Positions 10,660 through 23,689 of a DNA stretch of 64,000 nt are shown in pieces (position 1 is the first letter of the stretch; the number at the start of each line of letters is the position of its first letter). The notes under the pieces were generated by a model. That model saw nothing but the letters and a program-made list of their open reading frames with translations, made no database searches and was not told the DNA's origin. This DNA comes from Gnetum montanum. Lineage: Eukaryota > Streptophyta > Gnetopsida > Gnetales > Gnetaceae. A program made the position numbers and the translations under genes. The DNA is taken from positions 10,353-74,352 of the forward strand of contig MNCI01007858.1 in NCBI GenBank assembly GCA_015680685.1, given 5' to 3'.

Positions 10660-11165
10660 TAGCATATTCAATTCTTTCTCTAAAATTAAAAAATGTAGAA
10701 GAATCCTTAAAAATAAAAATTTGGAAAGAAGTAATGTACAAAGAATACAAAGCTATCATAAAAAAAACATGGGAATTTCTTGACAAACCAAAAGGAATGA
10801 ATGTGATTGATTGCAAGTGGATCTACAAAACTAAATTTAATGAAAAATATGAAGTCATCAAATATAAAGAAAAACTTGTAGTAAGAGGATTAAAAAAGAA
10901 AGAAAAACATAGACTATAAGGAAATTTTACTCCATTTGCAAGATTTAAAACTATTAAACGGATCTTCTCAATTACTACTTATCATAAACTTGAACTCCAA
11001 ATGGATGTAAACTCAACCTTCATAAATGATAATTTTAATGAAGAAGTATATATTTATCAACTAGAAGGATACACCATCAAAGGAAAAGGAGTCAAAATTT
11101 TGTAAATTAAGGAAAGCACTATATGACCTAAAACAAGCCCATAAAGCTTGGTTTCATAAAAATAA
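10660..11165 (+). pseudogene. Ty1/copia reverse transcriptase fragment
   Basis: Homologous to the start of copia RT: EEYKAI-like (KEYKAIIKKTWEFLDKPKGM), IDCKWIYKTKFNEKYEVIKYKEKLVVRG, then after a stop TPFARFKTIKRIFSI, LELQMDVNSTFINDNFNEEVYIYQLEGY. It breaks down after a K(A)LYDLKQAHKAW-like block near 11160. The catalytic YVDD region and RNase H are absent. It has no LTRs of its own here and is a short dead fragment. Confidence 0.8.
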
Positions 11166-12829
11166 TGTGTTGTACCCACTTTTTCTAATACTTTAGAAAT
11201 CAAGAGAAGTATGGTTTTGACATTATCACATCCACTTCTACCATAAAAAATGCCTTCTCATATTCTTCCCCTACATGATAGGAATCCTACTAATTTTGAC
11301 CAATGGGATTTATCATATGAAATGTAGTACAATCTAGAAGTAAGCTTCGAAGTTGACATTGATTAAATTACCAAGAACACTTGTGTATATTGTTACATTC
11401 AATAAATAGAAAAGAGATTATAATACATATGATACAAATGAAAACATGTGTCACCATGTGTCACATATGATACATAAATATTTATAATTTTATATTTTAT
11501 AATTTTTATGGATTTTATAAATATAAGAATAAAAAAATATAAACATTCACACATTACAATCCCTCTTGGGGATTGGTGTAATGCTCCTATTATAATTCCT
11601 CTTGGGGATACATGCAATACCACACATGAAATGTAATAAAAATGATTCTTAGTCATAACCTCAATGGTCCAACACCATGTCATATAGTTATGACCTTCTT
11701 GGAGAAAGATGAATCATCATAGCTTAATGAAACATAAATGAAAAAAAATATTTTTGGTATTTTAATATTTTGCAAACATTGGACTTTGTATCAACTAAGC
11801 TCTTATAGGCTATATAAGCAAGGTAGAAATTTGATAGTGTTTAGCTACACTTGTGAATGTAACATCTCAAAATATATACATAATGAGGATAAAAATTAAC
11901 TTACCTAAGGGAGGAAGAGCTCTTCATACAAACTAGATACTAAAAGTCAATATGAAATGAATGACATATCTATCATGTGTATAAGATCTCATCCTAGGTA
12001 TTTATAGTTTTTGTGAAATAATGGAAGAGGTTTGTTAATTCCTAGACATCAATGAAAGTTCATCAATGTAGCTCGAGCTAATCCTAATAAAATCAAAGGA
12101 AAGGAAGTCTAAACCAAGCCTAGTAGAGGGTGTGTTAATCCTCCTACACTAATGAATGGGGTGCATTTTCATGAAGATGGAATCATCCTAAAGAGCTTTG
12201 AATTATGCACACAACCTCAAAGTTTCACATAGGGGTTTACGATACATCTCAAGAGACCAAGAACCTTGACCAAACATGCTAGAATATAAACACAAAAACA
12301 TGAAACACTTTCCAAATCTAGGACTTACAATAGAAATAAAAAATGCCACTAGATGCTTATTCATCTACAACAATATTTTAGACTTCTATAGATGTTTGGT
12401 AGTTGATCCTAACCATGTCATAGAGGGTAGACAGTTGTTTTAGTAATTCCAGTAGCATTTGAGGGTCTAAAATGACAAGTTTTCCCCAATGTTAGCATCA
12501 CCCATCATCACCTATAATTCTAACATAAAAACCCTACCTTTTGAACATAATTTTTCCTTTTTTGGACCTCTCATGATTAGTCTACATATTTCCCAAGGCA
12601 ATAGACATTGGTTTGAGCAACCCTAGAGGCCTTGGGAAGCTTGAAAATAGCAAGAATCACTCAAGTAATGTTAAGTGGTAATATTGTAAAGTGAGAATGT
12701 GAAAAGAGTTTGGATAAACAAGGATCATACTTGGAAGGAACTTGGAGAAAGGATTGAATAATGAAAACACTTGAGGCAGCTAGTGAAAAAGGTTTTGGAG
12801 CATACCTAGATTAAATTGATCAAGAAGTT
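11166..12829. other. AT-rich stretch, no gene seen
   Basis: No convincing coding sequence. Two related words, CCCTCTTGGGGATTGGTG and TTCCTCTTGGGGATACATG, repeat at about 11562 and 11600. Confidence 0.55.
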
Positions 12830-15230
12830 GAACATTGAAGAAGGCTTAATAGATTTTTCCATCATCATGTAGAGTTTTTATTGCAAATTTAAATTTTTTC
12901 ATAGATAAAAAAAAAAAAATATAAAAAATTTTCAATATAGAGTCACCCCAAAAGTCAAGGAAAAATATATGGATGTAGCACATATCAAATGTGCTCTGGA
13001 AAAATAGCATAAAGAGCTTGAAGAAATTTTACATACAATAGCTGAGTGAGTTGTGCATTCACAATAATAGGGTGTTTGGAAGACTTTGATGATAATTACA
13101 TGTAGGCTAAATAGAATATTAAGAATGCAAATATGAGTCACAAAAAAAAGTTTAGTTAAGTTATATAAATACTTGAATAAAATGAAGAAAAGGAAATTTA
13201 TGAAGGAGTAGCATCAATATTTTGCTTACAAAATTAAAAAGGAGACTAGATAATTTTGGCAATATTTTTGTTATAAAGCATCTTCATCCTTTAATTTATA
13301 TTTCCTAGATATTTTATCATTTTATGATAAACTATTTACAAGAGAAGATGATAATTCCACTACACCAATTTACTCTTGAGGAAGTTACAAAGGGTACTAA
13401 AAAGCTTGTATCTAGAAAAGTTGCAAATTTATATGGTTTACATGCAGAATTATTGAAATGTGTAGAACCTATTATTCATAGAGAAATGTGGCATAGATTA
13501 AATTTACTATTAGATTAATGATTGTATCAATAATACAAAACCTATAAAGTTATATTGTTATATAGAAAAGGGGATAAAAATAATTTTTACGATTATTGAA
13601 TGATTGTTGTGATTAATATTTTTGTTAAGATGTTGGGTGCTCTACTAGAAAAGAGAATAAGTTCTTGGGTTGAACTTAACCAAGTCAAGGAAAGATGTCA
13701 AGTAGATTTTTTTGGCTGAGAGGCCAACTACCAGCCTTGACTAAGAGAGTCCTCCTTGGTCATGGTAAACTAATTTTATCATCATAATAGTGAAGGGAAT
13801 TAATATTCTACTATGAGTTTTGGTAAGATGCCAATTACATTTTTACTTGAACTTTGTCCCTACAAATAAATAAATTTTGTTATAAAGCTTGGTAAAAAAA
13901 TGAACTTTTTCAAGAAAATTATCATTGAATAATGTACACTACTTTTGATTTTTTTTCACTATAAAAATTATTTATTAATAAATTGATTTAAGATTTTATT
14001 AATTTGAAAAATATAAAATATTATCATCACCAAATTCTAGATATAGATCATAAGCATATAGGTAAGCTAGTAGAAAAAATCACTCTACTATTGATTACAT
14101 AGTTGCTCTCAGACATTGAATACAATTTGCAAAAGTGCCTAACAAAGAATTTTTTTATTTATTTTATTGATTTTTCAAATGCATATGATTTAGCGGTTCC
14201 TACAAAAAAATGGTTGTGCATATGATTTAGTGGTTCCTACAAAAATGTGATTAGTAGCCTCCCTTCAAATTGAATTACAATAATTTAAATATTTTATGAG
14301 GAAGTGATTATTAAAAGTATAGGTAGTAATTAAAAAAATTTCAATTCTAGAGCAAAATTAGAGTTAATAAAGGTTTTCCACTTTCTCTAACTCTCTCTGG
14401 TATCTTTATTAATGGAATGCAGTAATGGTTATGGAATGGGCAAGATAGTCATGCTATCAAAATTGAATCCCAACCAATGAATCTTCTTTTGTATGGATAT
14501 GATGCTATCTTGATCTCCACTATTTCAAAAGGTATGCAAAATAGGTTACAATTTTAGAACATTATTGTTGTTCATCTAGTCTTCAAATAAATGTGGGTAA
14601 AACAAAAGTACTGATCTAGGGTATAAGAAATAGTTGCTACAATTTTCCATTTTAGAGGTACCAATATGCAAATAATAGATTCTTTTAAATATTTGGATCT
14701 CATTTATGTGAATAATTACATGTGAGAGAAGTGTATCAAGAAAAGAATAACATGAGATTTCAAGGCTCTATATACTTTCAAAAGCACATGAAAAGATGTA
14801 AATACCTTACTCAATGTTATTATGTGAATATGATTTATTACCTTTAAAAGCAAAAGCCTTGTGCTAATTGATTACATACAATCATAACTTGCATATCTCA
14901 AGGCAAGACAAATTCTCTAAAATAGTTCTTGAAGATTCATGAGACTATGGTTGGTATTTTAAATGATTGCAATGGTATATTCAAAGTGGAATATGGATTC
15001 AACTCCTTCAAGGAGTGTGCATTTGTAGGTTGTACAAGTTAGGATCCCTTGAAGATGAGTTACATGTCTTTTTTTTTATGTTGTGACCATACATTTAAAA
15101 CAAAATTATAATGTTACAATAAGAAAAATGTGTGATTTATTTTTGCTACCCCCAATTGTGCTTGGGTAATTTGTAGAATATATTTTTATTTTATATGAAA
15201 ATATAATATTTATCCAATAGATCTTATTGG
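12830..15230 (+). mobile_element. LINE X copy 1: decayed non-LTR retrotransposon ORF2
   Basis: Plus-strand LINE with many stops. Visible pieces are an ORF at 13324-13518 (FTLEEVTKGTKKLVSRKVA ... AELLKC), matching the block before RT in this LINE type; LLYRKGDKNNFYDY (about 13550); then a run with FPLSLTLSGIFINGMQ and a degenerate YADD box, LLLYGYDAILIS (about 14490). A cysteine-rich tail with the CRLYKLGSLEDELHVF stretch follows near 15030. The 12.83-13.33 kb part is repeated at 63.1-63.6 kb, and the tail at 6570-7860 in reverse. It resembles the moss/conifer-type LINEs with a KGG/SGDKxxPxNYR RT. The protein would be inactive. Confidence 0.75.
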
Positions 15231-16049
15231 TCTTCAAAAGTAATAAAGCTTGAATTTAAATTTTAATTTTCAACTATTCTTTGTTGATGTGTTTTATGAT
15301 CTCCTAATTTATCAAACAAATATTTGAAGCAAATAAAAGAAATTCATAAATTTTTTTACTCAAAAATTTAAAATAAAAAGATAGAAACAATATAATATCA
15401 TGCTTCTTAAAGTAGATATGACATCATTAGAGATTGAAGCTATTTTTTAATTTATATCCTACACTCATAATCTTCCTACATCTTCATTAGATAAATATTT
15501 TTAAAAAGTATTAATAGAAACCCATGATCTAATGGCTTCATGAGGGAATTCCTTTGTTTAATAAATAAAATATTCAAGAGTACATTCTTTATTTTGATCT
15601 TAACCAAGTTTACAATGTGGTAAAACAAGCAATATATTGAAAACTGTAAGAAAATGTAGAAGGCAAAAAATGTTTCTTGTTGATATTTTCAAAGTCAAAG
15701 TATGTATAGTTCTACTATTTAATACATCTAGAGGGTCTACAAATGTAATACAACTTTAGCTTCAGTTTCATTTATTTTCTATGATAAAGTCCAACGAAGT
15801 AATAGTTGGCCTCTTAGTAAAAAATATTGAAGGAAAAAGGAAATATAGGGAAGGTGAACATAATTATCTATTATTCAATCTTGTAATTAATACATAGAAC
15901 CATGTGAAGTAAGAGTTATTAGATGACTTTGTAATGAGCGTTTAGCAAGATCAAATGATAAAGTAAGAAGGTTTCATGAGCTTGTAGGATGGATAGCTAG
16001 AAATCAAGGAGACATTAATGAATTTACTAATCTTTTGCCTTGTTTTCAA
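15231..16049. other. AT-rich stretch, no gene seen
   Basis: Possible spacer between two LINE remnants. The RTE-type endonuclease reading may begin as early as about 15905, but this is not certain. Confidence 0.5.
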
Positions 16050-18220
16050 TGTACATATGAGTGCATATGGGCATCAAAATTTTACTTGGAAATGAGATCA
16101 TCAACATCATCAACATATATGCTTCACAAATTGTCCTAGAAACTCTATCAAACAAGACTTGTGGGATTCAATTGACTTAGTGCATCAAGAAATTTACCAG
16201 AAATAAAGAATATTCATTAGAGGGAGTTTTAATGATAATGTTAGATTTATGAAAATAGAATATGATAGCATTCATGGAGGACATGGATTTGGAAAACATA
16301 ATGATATGGAAGATTCACTACTAAAATTTGTAGCTACTTGTGAAATTGCAATTGCAAATACTTATTTCCAAAAAAGGAAAAAACATTAATTACATATAAG
16401 AGTGGCATGGATGAAAAAAAATTTGATTACCTTTTGTTGTTGAAAAGAGACTAGGCCATGTGCAAAGACTACAAGGTCATACTTGGAGAGTGACTTGCAA
16501 TTCAACATTGACTAATGGTCATGGACTTAGCTATATAGAGCTTCAAAGGAAGCATGAGAAAAGGGATTAAATGCATAAAATGTTAGAATTTAAAGGAAGA
16601 TAACATCACCTTATTCAAAGAAAAATTACTTTAATGAGTCACTTGGAATTGGGATTGCTCAACAAATTTAATTTGGGGTCAAATGGAAAGTTGCATTCAA
16701 AAAATTTAAAAAACAATTTTAGGTGAAATAAAAGGTAAAAAATACATCCCAAAGAAATGGTGGTGGAGTGATGAAGTGCAACATGTTATTCAAAACAAGA
16801 AAAAATACTTTAAGAAATGGCAGAAAAGTGATAACATAGAAAATAGGCTAACATAAAAAATGATAAAAAGGGAGGCAATTGTAGCATTAGCAAAAGCTAA
16901 ACATAAGGCCTTGGATAGCTTTTATGAGAAATTAGGAATACATGAAGGAGAAAAATATATAATTTGAAAAAAATTAGAAATAAGAAATGTAAGGACATTA
17001 AGCATGTTAAATGCATCAAGGAGGTAGATGAAAGAGTTTTGGTAGAAGACAATTGAAATTTTGGATAGGTGAAAAATTATTTTTAAAGAATTATTAAATG
17101 AAGAATTTCTAAAAGAAGACATGTTGAACTAAATTTTGGTTTTGTTAATAAAATTTCCTTCTGTAAGGTGAATACAACCTTATTAAACATGAAAAATGAA
17201 AAAGTTGTTAGACCAAATAATATTCCTATAGAAGTTTCAAAAGCATGGAAAGATATAGGAGTTTCTTTGGTGACATAATTATTTAAAAAAATTTTGAAGA
17301 ATGGAGAAATGACCAATAATTCAATAAAAACCATTGTTGTTCCCATCTACAAAAATAAAGAAAATGTGTAAAAATGTACAAACTATAGAGGGATCAAGCT
17401 AATGAGCCATACTATGAAGCTTTGGCAGAGAGTCATAAAGTAACATCTTAGACTTAAATCAATAGTATAAGAAAATAAACTTGGATTTATGCTAGTGAAA
17501 TCTATTATAGAAGCTATTTTCTTGATATGAAAATTGATGGAGATTCAGAAAATATAGAGAAAACCTACATGTAATCTTTATTAACTTCAAAAAAGCATAT
17601 GATGAAGTGCCTAGAGATATTTGTTTAGTGGATATTGCAAAGGAAAAATATCTTTGATAAAGATATTAAAGTGATTTAAGACATGTATGAAGGAGCTATC
17701 ACTCAAATTACAACATCCTATGGAACAACATCTAATTTATGCTTAGAACATACTTATTTATCATTATTTTGGATGAATTAACCAATGAAATACAAGATGA
17801 AATAAGATAGAGCCAACATCTTTTACCTTGAACTGTACATTTCACCAATAAAATAATGTTATAACTCAATATATGTATTATTTGTATCTTTGAAATATGA
17901 TGCATAAAAGTCAAGTGGCACATAATATCATGGTGGAAAAATGAAGATGTAGCCTGAAACATAAAGACTAAAGATAGTATGGATAGGGCAGGTTAGGATC
18001 CTACAATGCGAATGCTTTCGATGTGTTTGACACATGTATTAAAGAATTGCTATTATGGTAGCATCTCAAGAGAAATGTCATATGCTAAATAGATGAATCA
18101 TTTTATGCAATCAATAATAATGAAGACATTTAGACCACAACAACATAAGGTGGTTGACAAAGCAAGTAGAAAAAGATGATCGAGGATTGTATATACTACA
18201 TAGTCCTCTTATTCCACCCT
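16050..18220 (+). mobile_element. RTE-type LINE remnant (endonuclease and RT)
   Basis: Decayed plus-strand LINE. Endonuclease: EIINIINIYA (about 16090), then a GGSFND-like box, HGGHGFGKHND and IANTYFQKR ... LITYKSGMDEKKFDYLL (16200-16450). A connector follows with IPKKWWWSDEVQHVIQNKK and AKHKALDSFYEKLGIHEGEK (16750-16960). RT pieces are NYRGIKLMSH-like (about 17380), FINFKKAYDEVPR (about 17580) and DMYEGAITQI (about 17680). This set and order are typical of plant RTE elements. An AATAATAATG-type AT repeat at 18222-18295 may be its 3' end. It stops just short of the germin-like sequence. Confidence 0.75.
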
Positions 18221-18306
18221 ACTGAGATAATAATAATGACAAAATTGATGAGAGGAAATGACAATAATAATCATAATAGTAAGAATAATGAGAATCAACC
18301 ACCGAG

Positions 18307-18681
18307 CTACTTGTAGATGTTGGCAATCTCCCAGGAGTTGAGCTTGAATGATTTCTCTAGCACATTGTTAGCAATGGGTGGAGTGGATTTAAAGAGTACC
18401 AAGGGTAGGGTGGATGCTATGAGATTCTGCAAATTTAGTTCAGATATGGAAGACATCATGGTTTTTCCAATGTTCAATAGAAAGTGAGAGAGGCCATAGG
18501 GAAAGACAAATATATTGCCAACATAAAGCATCTCCTAGAAGATCTTGTTATTGGTATCCACAAATCCCATCACAAAAAGCCTACCCGACATCAGAAAGAT
18601 GAACCTGGTAGCCTATGGATGATTATATGGTACCACTATTCCACCCACAACAAAATTGATGTGAGTAAGCCTCAAGCCCTG
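18307..18681 (-). pseudogene. Germin-like protein, C-terminal two thirds (split by element A)
   Basis: Minus-strand cupin sequence of a germin-like protein (GLP), an apoplastic glycoprotein family with Mn-binding cupin folds. It reads GLRLTHINFVVGGIVVPYNHP, a stop, ATRFIFLMSGRLFVMGF, a second stop, then germin box 2 (GNIFVFPYGLSHFLLNIGK), LNLQN, and the tail FKSTPPIANNVLEKSFKL. The usual HTHPRATE metal box is degraded to YNHP*ATR, so one His ligand (H to Y) and the Glu ligand are lost. The 5' third is at 40353-40651. Joined at the duplicated target (18677-18681 and 40353-40357), the two parts restore one uninterrupted phase, 669 nt or 223 codons. Confidence 0.9.
18677..18681. repeat. Target-site duplication of element A (left copy)
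   Basis: CCCTG on the plus strand (CAGGG in the gene sense). The right copy at 40353-40357 is CCTTA, differing by two C:G to T:A transitions. The gene phase across the site supports CAGGG as the original. Confidence 0.75.
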
Positions 18682-19435
18682 TGTTGATGTAAAAATTTAA
18701 GCCATAAAGGAACACTAATGCACAACACGTGTAAAGTGCTTAATTTTACAAGGTTATTGCCTAGGGCACCTTGCTTAGGATATAGCTAGCCCAAGAATAG
18801 TCTTTAGTAGGAGAGGAAATGTGATTGATAAATGATTAACTTAAATTTGAGCAAATCTAAGAAGCAAAGTTAAAGTAGGGAATAGAATAGAACATTAAAG
18901 TTATATATTAAAATATAACTAAAAATAACATTTTGGTAACATGAAAGAGTAGAACATTGAAATGACATAGATGACAAAGGAGAAGGAACTAAATGGAAAC
19001 TTAGTTGATCACTCACTAATCCAACCACTTGATTCTTCTATACCTCCTCTTGGGGGTACTCATGATATGACTAGACTACTTGAGTTAGCTACATCATTCA
19101 TCCTTTCAAATCTTGTAGGTGAGTGATGGTTGCCTCCTTCCTATTTGGAACACTACCTCAATCATTTTCCCAATATTTTTCATGATTGAAATCAAGGGAG
19201 ACCCTCTCTAAGCTCCTATAGAGCTTCTCTTGAATGGGCTCTTGATCGAGCCAATTAGAGGTAGAAGCAAGAAAAAAATTTTGGCTATGGTTGGAAAGTA
19301 AGGTATATGAAGGGGAAGAATGGAGAGAGTCTATTGGGGAAGAAATAGAAAGAGGAATAGAAGAAGAAGCTTGATGCTAGTGGTTGACCTCTATCTAGTT
19401 TCTCCCTTTCCTTCTCCTTCTAGCTACATGAGGCC

Positions 19436-19442
19436 TTATATA
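19436..19442 (-). promoter_or_regulatory. TATA box in element A 3' LTR
   Basis: Minus-strand CCCTATATAAGGC. The same site is found in the 5' LTR at 36253-36259, so it is conserved between the LTRs. Confidence 0.6.
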
Positions 19443-20431
19443 GGGCTTCCTCCTCCTTCTCCCTCTTTTCCTCTTCCAAGAAAAAGGAGAACTCACCATG
19501 TGTCCATAATCATGCATAATTTCTTTGGCAATACTGGGTGGTACACTGATAGTTGATACCTATTTTTTTTTAATTTGCACTTCTTCCATGTGTGCCTATC
19601 AATAACTGAGAGTAGTTAGTAATTAGTTGATTATAAAATAACTTAATCATCAATCAATTATAAAACAACTAAGAATAAATATGAAGTTAAAACATAACAT
19701 ATATATTATTTTTCATTTATGTATATATAGTTTTTATTATTATTAGTATTATTTTTTGGTGTGTGTAAGGTTAGGGTAGGTGCTATGCAGTAGTGGCAGA
19801 GATTGCAGGCAACAGAAGGCAAGCAACACAACAAAGACAAGGATGTAGTACAAAGGGAACAAAAGAGATGTGTAGGAGGGTTTCCTATGCATCTATCACT
19901 TATGCAATGTAGAGTGATGCAATCACATAGCTAGGCAGGTAGATGTAGGTGCTAGGACAGTAGCAAACACATAGTGGTGGCAAGGCTAAAAGGTCATATG
20001 GCAAGACGGTAAGCATAGGACATAGTGTGGTTACAATAGTGGTGAATAGGGAGCAGGTCATGCCTACATGGCCCTTAGCAAGAGTGACTAGACTATGTAG
20101 TGTGTGCATGGGGAGCTTAGATGTCAAGGATTTTCTATGATTGAGATTGTCAAATAGCATACAACATAGGATGGCATAGGGTAGCACTTGGCAGTGGCTC
20201 AGGGCAACATGTGATTTCAAGCAAGTGATGAACATGCATGAGGGTTTGGTAGCAGGAAATAGTATAGTAGGTAGCAGCAAGGATGGACAAGTGCGGTGGT
20301 GTTTACTAAGCTTCATGGCAAGCAAGTAAACACTAAGGAAAGTGATGCCATGTAGCACTAATGAAAATTTCCTATGGTAAATGTGGTTTCTCTGCAGCTC
20401 AATGGTGTTGCAACCAATTATAGTGGTAAAC

Positions 20432-20989
20432 TGTGACATCTCGTCCATGGATGTCATGGAAAACATCAAATATATGGTATATCATACATTATGCATATAA
20501 AGAAAATATATCAAATGCAAAATATAAGTGATGTTTGACATTATATATATAGGAAATAATAGGAAAAATGTAGAAAGAGAAAGAAAAGGTTGTTTTATTG
20601 ATATGGAATAGTATATTTGAATCATGCTTTGAGAGTGTTCCTTGGGGTTTTCTTCCTTTAACATTTATCCCTTAGAGGTAATCCAACACTACCACCACGG
20701 TTAGGCCTATAGCTTGAGTAGAAGGGATGGCCAATCCACTTCCTATCCTACTTCACTCGTCTCCCATTACTTGCCTCTCTTAGCTTTGCAACTCCATAAC
20801 TTGCCTATACCAACTCCACCATTCCATGCCAGCACAACCTCTAACCCCAAGTATAAATGCCTTAGGTTAAACCCCCAAAGGTTACCTTAAGAGACACGTC
20901 TATTATTACAATGCACCCTTTTGGGTCTTAATCACAACTACCCTTTTGGGTCGTGTTAAGATAACAATAACACTTATTATGAAGAGACA
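20432..20989 (-). mobile_element. Solo LTR (element D family) inside element A 3' LTR
   Basis: Starts TGTGACATC and follows the D-family LTR until GAAGAGACA, then lacks the last about 47 bases. The deletion lies between two GACA words, as if mediated by the short repeat. Flanks TAAAC (20427-20431) and TAAAT (20990-20994) look like its target duplication. The empty site is seen in the other LTR of element A at about 37228 (GGTAAAGAGAAAAC). Confidence 0.82.
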
Positions 20990-21325
20990 TAAATAGAAAA
21001 AATTTCAAGAGAAATATTTACAAAAATCAAAGGTAGATAATACCTATAACTTTGATTTTTTAAGCTCTTTTTTGCTAGAAGTAAGGAAACATTTAGAATT
21101 TAAGAAACATCGAAGTTTATTGGTATTAGTAGTAATGTAGGGAATTGTTAGTTTGAATTGATAGTGGAAATCAATAAATAGTGACAATCAATTAGATTTA
21201 ATTGATACTTCCCTTAGTTTGAATTGTTAGTTTGATTTTGTGTTATTGACGAATAGTTAAAAGTTATGGTTTTGTTTTGTGATGGAAGATTAAGGTATTA
21301 TTTAAGAGTGATGTTAGCATTAACA

Positions 21326-21347
21326 TCAAGCCCCAAATAAATCAATG
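21326..21347 (-). promoter_or_regulatory. Polypurine tract of element A
   Basis: Minus strand TTTATTTGGGGCTTGA immediately before the 3' LTR. Elements B and C have similar G4-5 tracts at the same place. Confidence 0.65.
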
Positions 21348-22234
21348 AAGAAAACATCAAGTGATCCACCAATATATTATATCAGCAAATAATAATTATG
21401 ATTATTCTTAAATAAAATGTAAACCTAAAATTACATGCCTTTAGAAACATACCTAAAGAAGTTAATGCAAAGCTTTAAGGATTTTATTGAGAGACATCAA
21501 TAGACCAAGGTCCTATCTTGTAGCTCTTTAATACATCCATAAACAAATTTAATCATGAGATCCATGGTGATTTATCCAAAAGAATCAAACCAATTATTAT
21601 TATTATTTTATTGAAGAAAAGGGAGGAACTTTAGCTATGTGTCATTATTATGAACACCAAGAGTAATCATGATGAATCATGGTGAAGCATGAGAAACAAT
21701 GAACTTTGCATTCCAATAGTGGGATGTTAACTCATATTCTTTCTAGCACATCATGAATTCCTCACATCGAGTTATCTCATCACAATTTGGGATGCATCAT
21801 CAAACTATGAATAACTCAAAATTGTATAGGTCATTTTAAAAATTGCAACACAAAGGACAATGCCATGGCATTAAGTCAACCTCAAAGGTAGCACCATAAA
21901 ACAACATATTAATAGGTCACTTAATAAGATATGATCCTTATGACTTAACTTCAAGGAATTCATTTTTAAATTAGCTAACAAAGAAAGAAAGAATTATAGA
22001 GATTCCCATAATCTATAGAGCACCCTTAGTAAAATACTAAGTCTTAAATCTAAACATCTATTAGGTTTACTTCTAAGGCATGTACCTATATAGACATGGA
22101 CCTAAAGTTATATGTTATGCATGATACTACAATAAAATAATAAAGATGAAATGCTTTTTATTCAACTAGGTGTGATATCTAATGCAGCCCATATGAATAT
22201 ATATATTTATATATAACTATTTTTTATTAAATTA
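21348..22234 (-). other. 3' untranslated region of element A
   Basis: Non-coding AT-rich sequence between the end of the integrase ORF and the PPT. No extra ORF (for example env-like) is seen. Confidence 0.6.
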
Positions 22235-23300
22235 CTAATCTACTAGGTGTCCACATGGAACATCACTATAAAAATGTTTAAGGTGTAACACATTGAAGTT
22301 TCTACTGAATTTGTCATCTTGGAAGTTATCTATCTTGTAAACATTTTGAGCTACAACCTCCATGACTTGGTATGGTCCTGACCACATTGGTAAGAACTTA
22401 GTTTGCAAGCCTTTTTGCCAAGAATCTCGATCTCTTTTCAAGACTAAATCACCTATTTAGAAGGATTTAGCAACAAAATTTTTATCAAACCACCTTTTGA
22501 TAATGGTTTGATTATTTCAAAAATTTTATATTTCTTTTAAACATTTAAGTTCAACATCCCAAAGATCATAAGATCTAGAAATGAGACATTCGTCAAGATT
22601 TAGGTAATCCAAGAAGAACTCATATGTAGGAATTCTTTGTAACAAATACAATTTGTCCATACAACCCATTTTATTGTTTCATGCAAACATTTCTAATTAT
22701 CATCAATCATCTTTCTAACTCCACCTAGAAGATTTTTGTTTGAAGATTCTTCTAATATGTGTCCTTGAGGGTAATATTCTTGTGACACATTTGATTAGGA
22801 TTTCATTGTTCATAGCCTATCCAGTGATTTCTACTGAGATGAAGGTAGGACCATTATCAAGCACTAGTGCATAGGGATGTCCATACCAAGTTATGATAAT
22901 TTCCTAAAGAAATTTAATAACCTCATGAGATGTAGCTCTTCTAGTTGGTTTGGATTCTAGCCAACATGTAGTGTAGTTAGTTGTTGTTAAAAGAAATTTA
23001 TTTTGGCCAAATGATGGTGGATTTATGGTCTTGATAAAATCAAGAGACCATGGTGAAAAAGGTCTTACTTCAATGATGGGTTGAAGAGGTTATGAGCTTT
23101 TAGGATCTCCTCCTTTGAACATTTAACATTGGACACAAGTTCTTGATATATTATAGGCATCAGTAGTCATATTTGGTCAATAATAACCAACTTTTATAAT
23201 CTTCTAAGTTAAAGATTGATAGCCTCAGCATCTCTCATCATGTAAGCTTTTTACTACATTATTAGCTTCTTCTCTATCTAAGTAGCTAAGGAGAAATCCT
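22235..23300 (-). pseudogene. Element A integrase and C-terminal tail
   Basis: A zinc-binding start is seen as KVGYY*PNMTTDAYNISRTCVQC (about 23200; the stop replaces the usual Trp). The core begins with SLDFIKTINPPSFGQNKFLLTT (about 23050) and has a VLDNGPTF-like second Asp block (about 22860). The tail MKRDRDSWQKGLQ ... MWSGPYQVMEVVAQNVYKI ... LHLKHFYSDVPCGHLVD (22441-22238) is the usual C-terminal end of plant gypsy polyproteins. No chromodomain is seen. Multiple stops make it non-functional. Confidence 0.8.
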
Positions 23301-23689
23301 TAAAAATTATTTTTGAAAAGACTACATTAGTAGTTTACATTTAAAAATTCTTTCAAAATTATTTCTAAAAAGATTACCTTTGGTAAATTTAAAGCTTCTA
23401 GATATTAGTAGTTTACATTTGTACCTAGGTAGATCTAAAGGACAACAATGAAAGTTAAATAATATTTGAGATCTCCATACCAAGGTTCATTTAAGTAATT
23501 TTGTATAAATGGAACTAATTAATTATTTTCAAGTTGTAATACATGTGTAGGTATGGATTCAAGCTCAAATGGAACTTTTGGTTTTTCTAGGGTTGATGCT
23601 TAGGCTATCAGTCTAGTTAAGTTAATTCCTTTTACTAGTTTTGCTACCTTCCATTGAATGTCATGTTCTTGTAAATTCATAATCCATTT

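Larger units (their letters stand above)
18682..21325 (-). mobile_element. Element A 3' LTR (with a solo LTR inserted)
   Basis: About 2.08 kb once the inserted solo LTR is removed. It matches 35511-37548 base for base over long runs (for example GCCCAAGAATAGTCTTTAGT). A TATA element in the minus reading direction (TATATAA, plus strand 19436-19442) lies inside the symmetric CCTATATAAGG-like site, as in the other LTR. Confidence 0.87.

Noticed and set aside
10605-10919. Complete small gene of 104 codons
   Set aside because: It is the first part of a copia reverse transcriptase, continuing past a stop into further RT motifs.
19900-20469. 189-codon minus-strand ORF (and the related 142-codon frame at 36605-37033)
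   Set aside because: Both lie in the LTRs of element A and run into or beside the inserted solo LTR. The two LTR copies do not keep a common frame, so it is LTR sequence open by chance.
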